Shown: in pieces, positions 61,101 to 64,000 of the stretch
Numbering within the stretch: the first letter of the stretch is position 1
How the letters are laid out: every line of letters starts with the position of its first letter
Assembly (NCBI RefSeq): GCF_028769735.1
Contig: NC_088178.1
Span: 4,282,001-4,346,000 of the forward strand
Length of the DNA stretch: 64,000 bases
Origin: Zonotrichia leucophrys gambelii
Taxonomy: Eukaryota; Chordata; Aves; Passeriformes; Passerellidae
Direction: 5' to 3'
Translations under genes and position numbers: made by a program
The notes under the pieces: generated by a model
The model's input: only the letters and a program-made list of their open reading frames with translations
Database searches by the model: none
Told to the model about the DNA's origin: nothing

Positions 61101-63480
61101 AAGAACTGTCCCCCATCCTCCTCCTGGGTTTTCTCAGGCAACTTAAGGATGGGTGAGAGGGACTCAGGAAGGGAGGAGGGAAAGTGCTGCTCCTCTCTAT
61201 CACCACTGCCCAAACACAGAGCCTGCTTCCCTCCTCCCTCTGTGCCCTGCCTGGGAAGGAGCAGAGAGAAGAAGCAGACTTGGGAAAAAGGGATTCATGG
61301 CTCACAGCCTACCTGCTCCCACAGCCCAGGGAAGGAAAAGTGAAGGAGAAAGAAGATTAAAGGGCAGATGTGTCCCTAAAACCTTCCCTTGTAACTTTTC
61401 TTGACAGATGCTGCCATCTGTGCTGCACCTCTGCCTGTCACCAGGAGCCAACAGCAGGGAATGAGTTTACTCTGACACTGAGACAGAAACGGCTTTAAAT
61501 GAAACAAAAAAAAGGAAAAACCATTACTTTTTTTCTTCTTCCCCATCTCCATACAGAAAGTACATTCAGCAGAGCCCTGAGGGCTGGAAGCCATCAACAG
61601 GGCTGTGGCGCTTCATGGCTCCAGTAGATGGGTGCAAGTCACTGACTGTACCCAGGACACTGTTCCAAACAACCCGGGGTCCCCATCATGAGATTGGATC
61701 TTCCTCTCCATCCCCTTCCTTGCTGCTGACTCCAAACACCCCTGGGAGAGCAAGGGCCCCCTAACACAGCATACTGATGCTCCATGGGTTTTAGTCCATG
61801 CAGATTTTCAAGGTGTTTTGCACCTGCAGCACACAGTAAAGGCAGACGTCCTCCTCCAACCAAGGGAATCTCCTTGTGGGCATCACTCCCTGGGGCAAGA
61901 TTCAGAAAGTTGCGGGTAGGTGTGCATAAGCCTTTCCAAATCCTGCACCTCGCATCAAGCACTGCTGGCTTGCCTCCTTCTCCCCACTTCAGCAATCAAG
62001 AAAGGCATTTTGAACACAAATTAAGAAATCAGGCTTTAGCTATATCCAAGGAAGGTGGGAAAGGGCAGCAATTCCTCAACTACATGCCGTGCAGGGGATC
62101 AGGGTAAGCAATATCCTTTGCACAGGCTGCTCTGCCCACACTCCCACCGGTGTGTAACCAGGGGCTGGCAGCTCTGCACTGGGAATGCCCCTGGGCAGGG
62201 GGGAGGAAAAACACCCACTGGCAGGGTTTCACAGAAGGGTGCCATGTCACACCGCAGGATTTACTCCTTTTGATGGCAAACACACCCATCCCATGGAAAA
62301 ACACCCCTCTGCCTTCCCAAAGCCACCGGTCAGAAGCCACAGCCAGGCGCAGAGCAGTGCTGGGGACAGGGCGCATCCCCTCCCCTCCATGTACCACCCC
62401 CAGAACCCCGTGCCTACCGCTGGGGCGAGTCCGGGTCGAAGCAGGTCCTGGCCACGTCGGTGGCCCGCGGGTCGCAGCAGTCGCCGTCATCGAAGTCGTC
62501 CAGCATGTTGTTGCACTCCATGTGGCAGACGCCGTCGCGGCGCTTCCAGGAGAAGCAGCGGCCGGGCCTCCGGCAGTCGCCGCCGTCGTAGCCCGTGAGG
62601 GGGTGCTCGCACTCGGGGTCGCAGCGCTCGTTGCCCACCTTGCTGGGCTCGCAGCCCAGCAGCACGGCACGGCGGCGCAGGGAGGAGTTGTGCACCTCCA
62701 GCAGGCTGAGCTGCCACGAGATGTTGTAGGGCCGGAAAGCTTCGCTCAGAGCGCGGTGCTGCCGCCAGATCTGCTCCCAGCTGACCGTGGGCCGCCCGCC
62801 GTCGTCCTCGGCCAGGTTCACCACGCGGTACCGCGCCACCTTCCAGCTGCGCAGCGGCCAGTGCTGGTTGTAGTGGGACACCAGCTCCACGTTATCGCAG
62901 GCGGTCTGCCCGCAGGCCGGGGGGCCCAGCGGCCGCAGCACGGGGGCTGGCGGGGCCAGCAGCACCCACTGCTGGGGAAAGGCACCCTCCCGAAAAGGCG
63001 TCCAGCATTCCTCCGGGGCGGCAAAGCCAGCGGCCAGAGCCAGCCCTGCCGCCTGCGCAGGCACCTCCTCTAGGAAGGAACGCTGGAGGTGGGACTGGGA
63101 CAGGGCACCACGCCACAGCGCCAGCCCGGCCAGGTGTCCGCGGAAGGTGTGGCTGGTGCCCCAGGCGTCGCCGCCCAGCAGCAGCGTGTGGCAGGAGGAC
63201 ATGAAGGCGCTGTGCAGCGGGCCCTGCTGCCCGCCCGAGCGGCCCACCCGCACCCCATCCACGTACAGGGCCATCCAGCGCCCATCGTAGCTGGCGGCCA
63301 GGTGTGTCCACGCCTCGGGGCGGTAGCGGTGGTGCGAGGTCACCTCGGTGGCTCTGGCGGCCCGGTCCGTGCGGAGGGAGAAGAAGAAGCGGGCGTCCTT
63401 CTTGCCGCCGAGCTGCAGGGCGCGGATACCCAGCGCCCAGCCCTTGTCGCTGGCGGAGTGCGAGCAGTTGTTGAAGACAC
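974..63480 (-). CDS. PAPPA2: PAPPA2 (pappalysin-2), partial gene: 17 internal coding exons
   Basis: Secreted zinc metalloprotease of the pappalysin (metzincin) family; the mammalian enzyme cleaves IGFBP-5 and IGFBP-3 and so releases IGF. Exons, 5' to 3': 62418-63480, 41563-41708, 34285-34578, 33477-33669, 31878-31999, 29929-30421, 29290-29418, 28223-28314, 27767-27960, 26512-26646, 23011-23146, 22617-22839, 13505-13676, 11159-11336, 8639-8852, 2154-2322, 974-1106. All introns are GT-AG and phases match throughout, giving about 1,361 uninterrupted codons. Domain order is LamG-like, two LNRs, metzincin catalytic domain, central region, CCP modules. The paralogue PAPPA was considered, but [39 protein letters not shown] and the exon-13 to 17 sequences agree with PAPPA2. 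Both gene ends are outside the window (human protein about 1,791 residues). The gene looks functional; expression cannot be judged. Confidence 0.95.
1107..2153. other. PAPPA2 intron 16 (1,047 bp)
   Basis: Intron between exons 16 and 17. Its main content is the plus-strand LTR fragment at about 1500-1925; the remaining part next to exon 17 shows no recognisable element. Confidence 0.8.
1500..1925 (+). mobile_element. Endogenous-retrovirus LTR fragment, antisense to PAPPA2
   Basis: The stretch contains a CCAAT-type region (gattggccc and ggccaatcacag), an AT-rich block and a polyadenylation signal AATAAA at 1847-1852, and ends cctgtgaacaccgtcaca, typical of avian ERVK-type LTRs as I remember them from songbirds. 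The 5' boundary near 1500 is uncertain and I found no clear target-site duplication. It contains no retroviral coding sequence. It lies about 230 bp from the exon-16 donor. Confidence 0.65.
2154..2322 (-). CDS. PAPPA2: PAPPA2 exon 16 of window: CCP3 end and CCP4 start
   Basis: A 169-bp exon, phase 2 in and phase 0 out (acceptor ccccag/gaagttc, donor cagcag/gtgagt). It encodes [40 protein letters not shown] and [30 protein letters not shown] closes CCP3, and CQPPPPVF...C opens CCP4. It has a sequon NCT. It is very close to human PAPPA2 by recollection. An LTR fragment of opposite orientation sits in the intron just 3' of it. Confidence 0.95.
3056..3104. repeat. Perfect inverted repeat, 20-bp arms, 9-bp loop
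   Basis: The left arm 3056-3075 (ttaaggaggcttttccccca) is the exact reverse complement of the right arm 3085-3104, separated by ttcctttag. It would form a stable hairpin in DNA or in either transcript. It lies inside PAPPA2 intron 15. Confidence 0.9.
5730..5852 (-). mobile_element. CR1 LINE 3' tail fragment
   Basis: Shows the CR1 tail pattern in antisense: ttttgggttggaagagacc, gaccatcctattccaaccc and ctactagaccaagtttctcc. Orientation is minus, and only the 3' end is present, as is usual for CR1. Confidence 0.75.
8462..8633. repeat. 86-bp tandem duplication beside exon-15 donor
   Basis: Two adjacent units, 8462-8547 and 8548-8633, begin ctttgagact and differ at only a few positions. The second unit ends within the intronic +6 base of the exon-15 splice donor. 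Confidence 0.9.
8639..8852 (-). CDS. PAPPA2: PAPPA2 exon 15 of window: CCP2 end and CCP3 start
   Basis: A 214-bp exon, phase 1 in and phase 2 out (acceptor ggtcag/gaacaa, donor aagaa/gtaagt). It encodes [40 protein letters not shown] and [20 protein letters not shown], ending [26 protein letters not shown] closes CCP2, and LEC.APP...YKCKPGYHV opens CCP3. In PAPPA, CCP3-4 bind cell-surface glycosaminoglycan; whether this protein does is not shown by the sequence. An 86-bp tandem duplication ends at base +6 of the donor. Confidence 0.95.
8853..11158. other. PAPPA2 intron 14 (2,306 bp)
   Basis: Intron between exons 14 and 15. It contains one minus-oriented CR1 tail (9277-9455); otherwise I see nothing recognisable. 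Confidence 0.8.
9277..9455 (-). mobile_element. CR1 LINE 3' tail fragment
   Basis: Antisense CR1 tail: atggaatggtttgggctgg, then aaggatctttagagcacatc, agtccaacctccctctgcc and ggatgaggaatccatcacct. Minus orientation. Confidence 0.75.
11159..11336 (-). CDS. PAPPA2: PAPPA2 exon 14 of window: CCP1 end and CCP2 start
   Basis: A 178-bp exon, phase 0 in and phase 1 out, donor cttcaag/gtatgc. It encodes [40 protein letters not shown] and [33 protein letters not shown] closes CCP1, and VDCRVP opens CCP2. The acceptor is a tandem cttcag/cag: start 11336 keeps the residue count of human PAPPA2, while the second AG (start 11333) would drop one Gln. Confidence 0.94.
11337..13504. other. PAPPA2 intron 13 (2,168 bp)
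   Basis: Intron between exons 13 and 14. It contains a plus-oriented CR1 tail (11945-12047); nothing else is recognisable. Confidence 0.8.
11945..12047 (+). mobile_element. CR1 LINE 3' tail fragment
   Basis: Sense CR1 end: gagcaacctggtttagtgg, agggttggactaagtgattt and ccccttccaaccccaactgt, followed by a degenerate ATTCTATGATT-like terminus (tcaatgattt). Confidence 0.75.
13505..13676 (-). CDS. PAPPA2: PAPPA2 exon 13 of window: first CCP module, N-terminal part
   Basis: A 172-bp exon, phase 2 in and phase 0 out (acceptor ccacag/ctgtgc, donor atgcag/gtgagt). It encodes [40 protein letters not shown] and [17 protein letters not shown]. The Cys spacing and C.V.CEKGF pattern are those of a complement control protein (Sushi) module, completed by the LTC...W...C segment in the next exon. 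It has a sequon NCS. Confidence 0.94.
13968..14014. repeat. 47-bp exact direct repeat, copy 1
   Basis: Begins ggtttcagggcagctgctgc and ends tagcttatatttcca; identical to 15341-15387. The flanks on both sides are unrelated. It is not recognised as CR1 or as a coding motif. Confidence 0.9.
15341..15387. repeat. 47-bp exact direct repeat, copy 2
   Basis: Identical to 13968-14014 and in the same orientation, 1,373 bp away. Family unknown. Confidence 0.9.
15676..15770 (-). mobile_element. CR1 LINE 3' tail fragment
   Basis: Antisense CR1 segment: tttccactagaccaggttgc, tccaagcccctcctaactgg and acacttcaaggaacggggc. Both ends are degraded. Confidence 0.65.
19404..19555 (-). mobile_element. Old CR1-type fragment, minus orientation
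   Basis: Starts aacacagaattatttaggct and continues through cagcagtgccaaggctacca, ccccatgtctccaagtgcca and tttaaatccctccagagaca, the antisense 3' end of an older avian CR1 subfamily as I recall it. Confidence 0.6.
19575..19628 (+). mobile_element. CR1 LINE 3' terminal fragment, plus orientation
   Basis: Sense CR1 terminus: acagtcccttccaacccaaa, then ctattctacatttctgtgaa. It lies directly beside the oppositely oriented fragment 19404-19555. Confidence 0.65.
20864..20981. repeat. Long AT-rich palindrome (hairpin), arms ~53-58 bp
   Basis: The left arm 20864-20921 and right arm 20929-20981 are reverse complements apart from a 5-base insertion in the left arm and one mismatch near the centre; the loop is about 7 bases. 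The outer ends read ctatctccaaaagtaat and its complement attacttttggagatag. Confidence 0.85.
22617..22839 (-). CDS. PAPPA2: PAPPA2 exon 12 of window: end of central region
   Basis: A 223-bp exon, phase 1 in and phase 2 out (acceptor tcgcag/ggacg, donor tacag/gtaggg). It encodes [40 protein letters not shown] and [20 protein letters not shown], ending in a divergent Cys-containing tail (QEGCGHQCY). [18 protein letters not shown] is highly conserved in pappalysins. Sequons are NMT and NFS. The 3' end leads into the first CCP module after an 8.9-kb intron. Confidence 0.93.
23011..23146 (-). CDS. PAPPA2: PAPPA2 exon 11 of window: central beta-rich segment
   Basis: A 136-bp exon, phase 0 in and phase 1 out (acceptor cctag/gtgtgc, donor cgttgg/gtgaga with the exon ending ttgg). 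It encodes [40 protein letters not shown] and QNSSLG, with sequon NSS. The alignment of VCF.RP, P-G-Q-Q-P and L-T-D with human PAPPA2 is clear. Only 171 bp separate it from exon 12, the shortest intron seen here. Confidence 0.92.
23147..26511. other. PAPPA2 intron 10 (3,365 bp)
   Basis: Intron between exons 10 and 11. It contains a plus-oriented CR1 tail (24885-25020) and an A-rich run at about 25289-25306. The overlapping 211- and 222-codon plus-strand frames at 25698-26380 lack recognisable motifs. Confidence 0.8.
24885..25020 (+). mobile_element. CR1 LINE 3' tail fragment
   Basis: Sense CR1 end: catccctggaaacactcaag, cacctggtctagtggaaggt, ctgctcatggcagtggggct and tttccaaccctaaccattct. Confidence 0.75.
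26512..26646 (-). CDS. PAPPA2: PAPPA2 exon 10 of window: variable central segment
   Basis: A 135-bp exon, phase 0 at both ends (acceptor tttcag/gtatgt, donor ctccag/gtaagt). It encodes [40 protein letters not shown] and GVWLQ. Identification depends on the CKSH...W(F)PC...VWLQ spacing, which parallels human PAPPA2, on the consistent phase, and on the position between exons 9 and 11. This stretch is among the least conserved of the protein. Because it is 45 codons in phase 0, skipping it would be frame-preserving. Confidence 0.88.
26647..27766. other. PAPPA2 intron 9 (1,120 bp)
   Basis: Intron between exons 9 and 10; no repeat or other element recognised. Confidence 0.75.
27767..27960 (-). 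CDS. PAPPA2: PAPPA2 exon 9 of window: central region
   Basis: A 194-bp exon, phase 1 in and phase 0 out, acceptor cctgcag/gggag. It encodes [40 protein letters not shown] and [20 protein letters not shown], ending PVVR. I placed the donor at agg/gtgagt because the resulting junction GEPVVR-VCKSHL has the same length as the human GEPHSL-ICTSYH. A second in-frame donor 6 bases earlier (gtg/gtgagg) would omit Val-Arg. Confidence 0.93.
28223..28314 (-). CDS. PAPPA2: PAPPA2 exon 8 of window: cysteine-rich CDDGD segment
   Basis: The smallest coding exon in the window at 92 bp, phase 2 in and phase 1 out (acceptor ctcttag/gagcc, donor gttg/gtgagt). It encodes [20 protein letters not shown] followed by [11 protein letters not shown]. 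The EECDDGD...GDGCS...C pattern is the Cys-rich repeat seen in many extracellular proteins (DUF4215-like). It is separated from exon 9 by the short 262-bp intron. Confidence 0.93.
28315..29289. other. PAPPA2 intron 7 (975 bp)
   Basis: Intron between exons 7 and 8; purine-rich in its middle part, nothing recognisable. Confidence 0.75.
29290..29418 (-). CDS. PAPPA2: PAPPA2 exon 7 of window: fibronectin-III-like end segment
   Basis: A 129-bp exon, phase 2 in and phase 2 out (acceptor ctgcag/ggaag, donor gccac/gtaagt). It encodes [40 protein letters not shown] and VA plus a split Thr codon. The [14 protein letters not shown] stretch looks like the F and G strands of a fibronectin type III fold, which is an inference from pattern only. 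YCGDGKV begins the cysteine-rich segment continued in the next exon. Confidence 0.92.
29419..29928. other. PAPPA2 intron 6 (510 bp)
   Basis: Intron between exons 6 and 7; nothing recognisable. Confidence 0.75.
29929..30421 (-). CDS. PAPPA2: PAPPA2 exon 6 of window: central region
   Basis: A 493-bp exon, phase 1 in and phase 2 out (acceptor tcccag/gtcctcc, donor gacac/gtgagt). It encodes [20 protein letters not shown], then segments including [56 protein letters not shown] and [15 protein letters not shown], ending HRHFMD. Residue order and cysteines follow the pappalysin central region between the protease and CCP modules, whose own biochemical role is poorly defined. It has a sequon NMT. 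The open frame is continuous across the exon. Confidence 0.95.
30422..31877. other. PAPPA2 intron 5 (1,456 bp)
   Basis: Intron between exons 5 and 6; nothing recognisable. Confidence 0.75.
31878..31999 (-). CDS. PAPPA2: PAPPA2 exon 5 of window: central region
   Basis: A 122-bp exon, phase 2 in and phase 1 out, donor agaag/gtaaat. It encodes [20 protein letters not shown] followed by [21 protein letters not shown], closely matching human PAPPA2. The acceptor is ambiguous: gccagcag offers two AGs three bases apart. I chose the downstream one (start 31999) because it gives the same residue count as the human protein as I recall it; start 32002 would add one Ser. Two further AGs upstream, one after a stronger pyrimidine tract, would break the frame. 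Confidence 0.9.
32000..33476. other. PAPPA2 intron 4 (1,477 bp)
   Basis: Intron between exons 4 and 5. Its 3' end has a strong pyrimidine tract followed by four AGs before the in-frame acceptor. No repeat recognised. Confidence 0.75.
33477..33669 (-). CDS. PAPPA2: PAPPA2 exon 4 of window: end of catalytic domain
   Basis: A 193-bp exon, phase 1 in and phase 2 out. The acceptor is acccag/atgatg and the donor gagag/gtgagg. It encodes [20 protein letters not shown] followed by [20 protein letters not shown] and then [20 protein letters not shown], ending VLHE plus a split Arg codon. The first half closes the metzincin fold after the Met-turn; the second begins the central beta-rich region. It lies 615 bp from the active-site exon. 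Confidence 0.95.
33670..34284. other. PAPPA2 intron 3 (615 bp)
   Basis: Intron between the active-site exon and exon 4. It includes a short trinucleotide-rich stretch (aac/act repeats) around 33984-34020. Confidence 0.75.
34285..34578 (-). CDS. PAPPA2: PAPPA2 exon 3 of window: zinc-binding active site
   Basis: A 294-bp exon, phase 1 in and phase 1 out (acceptor ttccag/gtgg, donor acacag/gtaacg). It carries the extended metzincin motif [11 protein letters not shown] at 34487-34519: three zinc-ligand histidines and the catalytic glutamate, all intact. The Met-turn lies in NYMSYT, with Met at 34295-34297. Between them is the cysteine-rich insert starting [12 protein letters not shown] and containing [15 protein letters not shown] and a sequon [14 protein letters not shown] is the PAPPA2 form rather than the PAPPA form. 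All catalytic residues are present, so an active protease is expected. Confidence 0.97.
35111..35225. repeat. ~58-bp tandem duplication
   Basis: Two adjacent units, starting at 35111 and 35168, share atccacgtggagattgaggt and cccagcccctgctgagaaat. They differ by one extra A and a T/C change. Confidence 0.88.
37811..37965. repeat. 31-bp minisatellite, 5 copies
   Basis: The unit reads ctaaac(t/c)gggctttcag then tgcctg(g/a)gaatcag. Five head-to-tail copies fill 155 bp with only two variable positions. Such low divergence suggests recent expansion and likely length polymorphism. Confidence 0.93.
41563..41708 (-). CDS. PAPPA2: PAPPA2 exon 2 of window: start of protease core
   Basis: A 146-bp exon, phase 2 in and phase 1 out. 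The acceptor tttcag/ggcttac follows a pyrimidine-rich stretch and the donor is cctgg/gtaagt. It encodes [19 protein letters not shown] followed by [19 protein letters not shown] and [11 protein letters not shown], matching the family segment between the LNRs and the catalytic helix. It has one sequon (NST). It is isolated between introns of 20.7 kb and 7.0 kb, so it is easily missed by ORF-based reading. The Arg codon joining it to the previous exon and the Gly codon joining it to the next both form correctly. Confidence 0.93.
41881..42237. repeat. ~105-bp direct duplication with 244-bp offset
   Basis: Copies at 41881-41985 and 42125-42237 share ctggtttgacagtgccaagt, aggaacctgggctg and tgagttttgttt. 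They differ by scattered substitutions and an extra stretch of about 8 bases in the second copy. It lies just upstream of exon 2 relative to the gene. Confidence 0.88.
44980..45190. promoter_or_regulatory. Candidate conserved non-coding block
   Basis: A non-repetitive stretch with dense short motifs, including a possible ttgacattagcaac / ttgtcaaggcttaattataa arrangement, a homeodomain-like TTAATTA core and a cgacgtcag CRE-like element. No conservation data are available; this is a pattern-based suspicion only. Confidence 0.2.
46205..46500 (-). mobile_element. Degraded CR1-like fragment
   Basis: Shows antisense CR1 landmarks in decayed form: ctcaacagcctcaaggacag, ctgggcaacttattctagtg, aataatttctaatgtctaat and cagactgagaggatctcca. 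Older and more diverged than the other tails. Confidence 0.5.
49800..50420 (-). mobile_element. CR1/L3-type LINE ORF2 endonuclease relic
   Basis: Minus-strand translation around 50100-50180 reads [14 protein letters not shown], the LINE endonuclease GDFN motif. Further downstream, near 49930-50030, segments resembling LVLTNQ and [13 protein letters not shown] follow after a frameshift, matching the end of the CR1 endonuclease. Stops and frameshifts make it non-functional. Confidence 0.65.
51038..51064. repeat. Poly-A run
   Basis: About 25 consecutive A residues. No retroposed sequence is evident directly upstream on the plus strand, so it may be a simple repeat. Confidence 0.85.
51885..52035 (+). 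mobile_element. CR1 internal 3' fragment
   Basis: Resembles the CR1 sense segment just upstream of the usual tail: gtgagaccccacctgcagtg, tccagagctgcagcatttgg and gatcagagggctggagcacc. Confidence 0.6.
53635..53793 (-). mobile_element. CR1 LINE 3' tail fragment
   Basis: Antisense CR1: gggttggtttaggttggaaa, tgacctgaaagaccatctca, tccattagaccaggttgctc and acgtccagggatggggcagc. Confidence 0.8.
55560..56060. promoter_or_regulatory. CpG-rich intronic patch
   Basis: I count about 22 CpG dinucleotides across roughly 480 bp, far above the neighbouring intron, with clusters around 55640-55740 and 55850-55975. It could be an intronic CpG island or alternative promoter, or only GC-rich sequence. No exon or TATA-type element is evident. 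Confidence 0.25.
57522..57974 (+). mobile_element. Solo retroviral-type LTR (~453 bp)
   Basis: Begins TGAAATAG and ends CCACACA (TG...CA termini), with AATAAA at 57888-57893 about 80 bp before the end. It is flanked by the same AGTG at 57518-57521 and 57975-57978, consistent with a target-site duplication. No internal retroviral genes are present, so it is most likely a recombined solo LTR in plus orientation. The family is not identified. Confidence 0.6.
58660..58830. promoter_or_regulatory. Candidate conserved non-coding block with homeodomain-like cores
   Basis: Contains ttaattgctgctaatgagct and caattacagcagc, giving several TAAT/ATTA cores within 60 bp, in sequence without repeats or coding frames. 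Its function is guessed from composition alone. Confidence 0.2.
59268..59600 (-). mobile_element. CR1 LINE 3' end with internal poly-A expansion
   Basis: The most complete CR1 copy in the window, antisense: gggatgggctggaaaggacc, ttttctgggcaacctgtgcc, caccaccctcacagggaaaa, tcctcctgatatctaatcca and cctttgtcctgtcactacat. A run of about 21 A at 59548-59568 interrupts the usual ccttgtaaaaagtc segment, after which CR1-like tctctttcca resumes. Confidence 0.85.
60325..60445 (+). mobile_element. CR1 LINE 3' tail fragment
   Basis: Sense CR1 end: actggatggggatttgagca, atctggtctagggaaaggtg and ccttcccacccaaaccattc, followed by aatgactcc. Confidence 0.75.
62418..63480 (-). CDS. PAPPA2: PAPPA2 exon 1 of window: LamG-like domain and LNR1-LNR2
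   Basis: Large exon of 1,063 bp, phase 1 in and phase 2 out, about 353 codons. The acceptor is ctgcag/gt and the donor cagcg/gtaggc. Residues about 1-160 (from [17 protein letters not shown]) form the laminin-G-like jelly roll, including [15 protein letters not shown] and [10 protein letters not shown]. About 276-302 is LNR1 ([17 protein letters not shown]) and 308-335 is LNR2 ([17 protein letters not shown]), both with the calcium-binding Asp pattern. Sequons include NCS, NIS and NSS. In PAPPA the LNRs help determine substrate specificity; the same role here is inferred. The exon is much richer in GC and CpG than the surrounding introns. The upstream exon, which supplies the first base of the split Gly codon, is outside the window. 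Confidence 0.95.
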
Positions 63481-64000
63481 CTGCAGCAGGTCGGGGACAG
63501 GGATGGAGAGAGAGGGGAGAGCTGGTAAGGACCAGAGAGCATCGCCACTCCGCCCTGGAGTCCTCGGCAGCAGGTAAATGAAGGTGGGCAGAGGCTGGGC
63601 GGTGGGCGCTCCACCAGGGGTGGCACCCCAGCCCCCATTCCAGATCATTTGGATGAGTAGGTGGAGCAGGCAGGAAGAATGGATGGGAGGAGAGGCTGAA
63701 GAGCGAGGTGTTTCTGAGTTGCTCTCTGTAGGAGTGCTCCGGCAGGATGGGATTAAAGGCTAAGCTTTTTATCTGTGAGCCAAAGCTTTTAAGAATTAGA
63801 GCGCAGCAACCCAAAGCAATACAGGCTCCTCCAGGGACTGCTTCCCCAACAGCTTCCAGACAGATTTACAGCTCTGGTTTATGCTCCAGTTTCCCTCCCA
63901 GTCATGCATCCAGTGCTGGCAGGAGAGGGTTGGAGAGGGCTGTGCTGCCTCCAGCCTGGCCAGCGCACTCCTCAGCCCCTAAGGCCACCTGAACGCAAAT
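63481..64000. other. Intron 5' of PAPPA2 exon 1 of window
   Basis: The intron leading into the LamG exon. The frame stays open upstream of the acceptor to about 63814, but that stretch does not resemble the protein. The N-terminal exon with the signal peptide is not here. Confidence 0.75.

Larger units (their letters stand above)
41709..62417. other. PAPPA2 intron 1 of window (20,709 bp)
   Basis: The longest intron, between the LamG/LNR exon and the protease core. It holds a ~105-bp direct duplication (41881-42237), CR1 relics (46205-46500, 49800-50420, 51885-52035, 53635-53793, 59268-59600, 60325-60445), a solo LTR (57522-57974), a CpG-rich patch (55560-56060), homopurine/A runs (about 42955, 51040, 59548) and possible conserved non-coding blocks (44980-45190, 58660-58830). 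No coding exon is recognised. Confidence 0.8.

Noticed and set aside
62150..63073. Plus-strand open frame of 307 codons
   Set aside because: It is antisense to the GC-rich LamG/LNR exon; its length follows from the composition of that exon and it has no recognisable domain.
63481..63814. Open frame continuing 5' of the LamG exon
   Set aside because: There is a clear acceptor at 63480/63481, and the upstream translation is unlike the protein, so it is intron read-through.

Overview
The window is vertebrate, very probably avian nuclear DNA. It carries most of one multi-exon gene on the minus strand and no other gene I can support. The gene is PAPPA2 (pappalysin-2, PAPP-A2), a secreted metzincin metalloprotease that in mammals cleaves IGF-binding proteins IGFBP-5 and IGFBP-3. 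I reconstructed 17 consecutive internal coding exons, 5' to 3' from 63480 down to 974. They total 4,086 coding bases (about 1,361 codons), all have GT-AG introns, the phases agree at every junction, and there is no internal stop. The identification rests on motifs and on comparison with remembered human PAPPA2/PAPPA family sequence, not on a computed alignment. The first coding exon(s) (signal peptide, propeptide) lie beyond 64000, and the last exons (end of the CCP array, third LNR, C-terminus) lie beyond position 1.

Layout from the gene's 5' side: 62.4-63.5 kb is a 1,063-bp GC-rich exon coding a laminin-G-like domain and two Lin12/Notch repeats. A 20.7-kb intron follows, with CR1 retroposons, a solo LTR, a CpG-rich patch and possible conserved non-coding blocks. 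Exon 2 (41.6 kb) starts the protease core. Exons 3-4 (34.6-33.5 kb) hold the zinc-binding motif [11 protein letters not shown], the Met-turn and the end of the catalytic domain. Exons 5-12 (32.0-22.6 kb) code the central region. After an 8.9-kb intron, exons 13-17 (13.7-1.0 kb) code the cysteine-rich complement control protein (CCP/Sushi) modules.

The bird assignment comes from many CR1-type LINE 3' tails, retroviral-type LTRs resembling passerine ones, and the compact introns; a songbird is my inference. The other content is repeats: 86-bp, 58-bp and 31-bp tandem duplications, a ~105-bp direct duplication, a 47-bp exact dispersed repeat, a perfect 20-bp-arm inverted repeat and a ~55-bp-arm AT-rich palindrome.

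I found no operon, CRISPR, tRNA or rRNA and no undescribed molecular system. The most useful second looks are the crowded or tandem splice sites (exons 5, 9, 14), the duplication abutting the exon-15 donor, and the two hairpin-forming palindromes.
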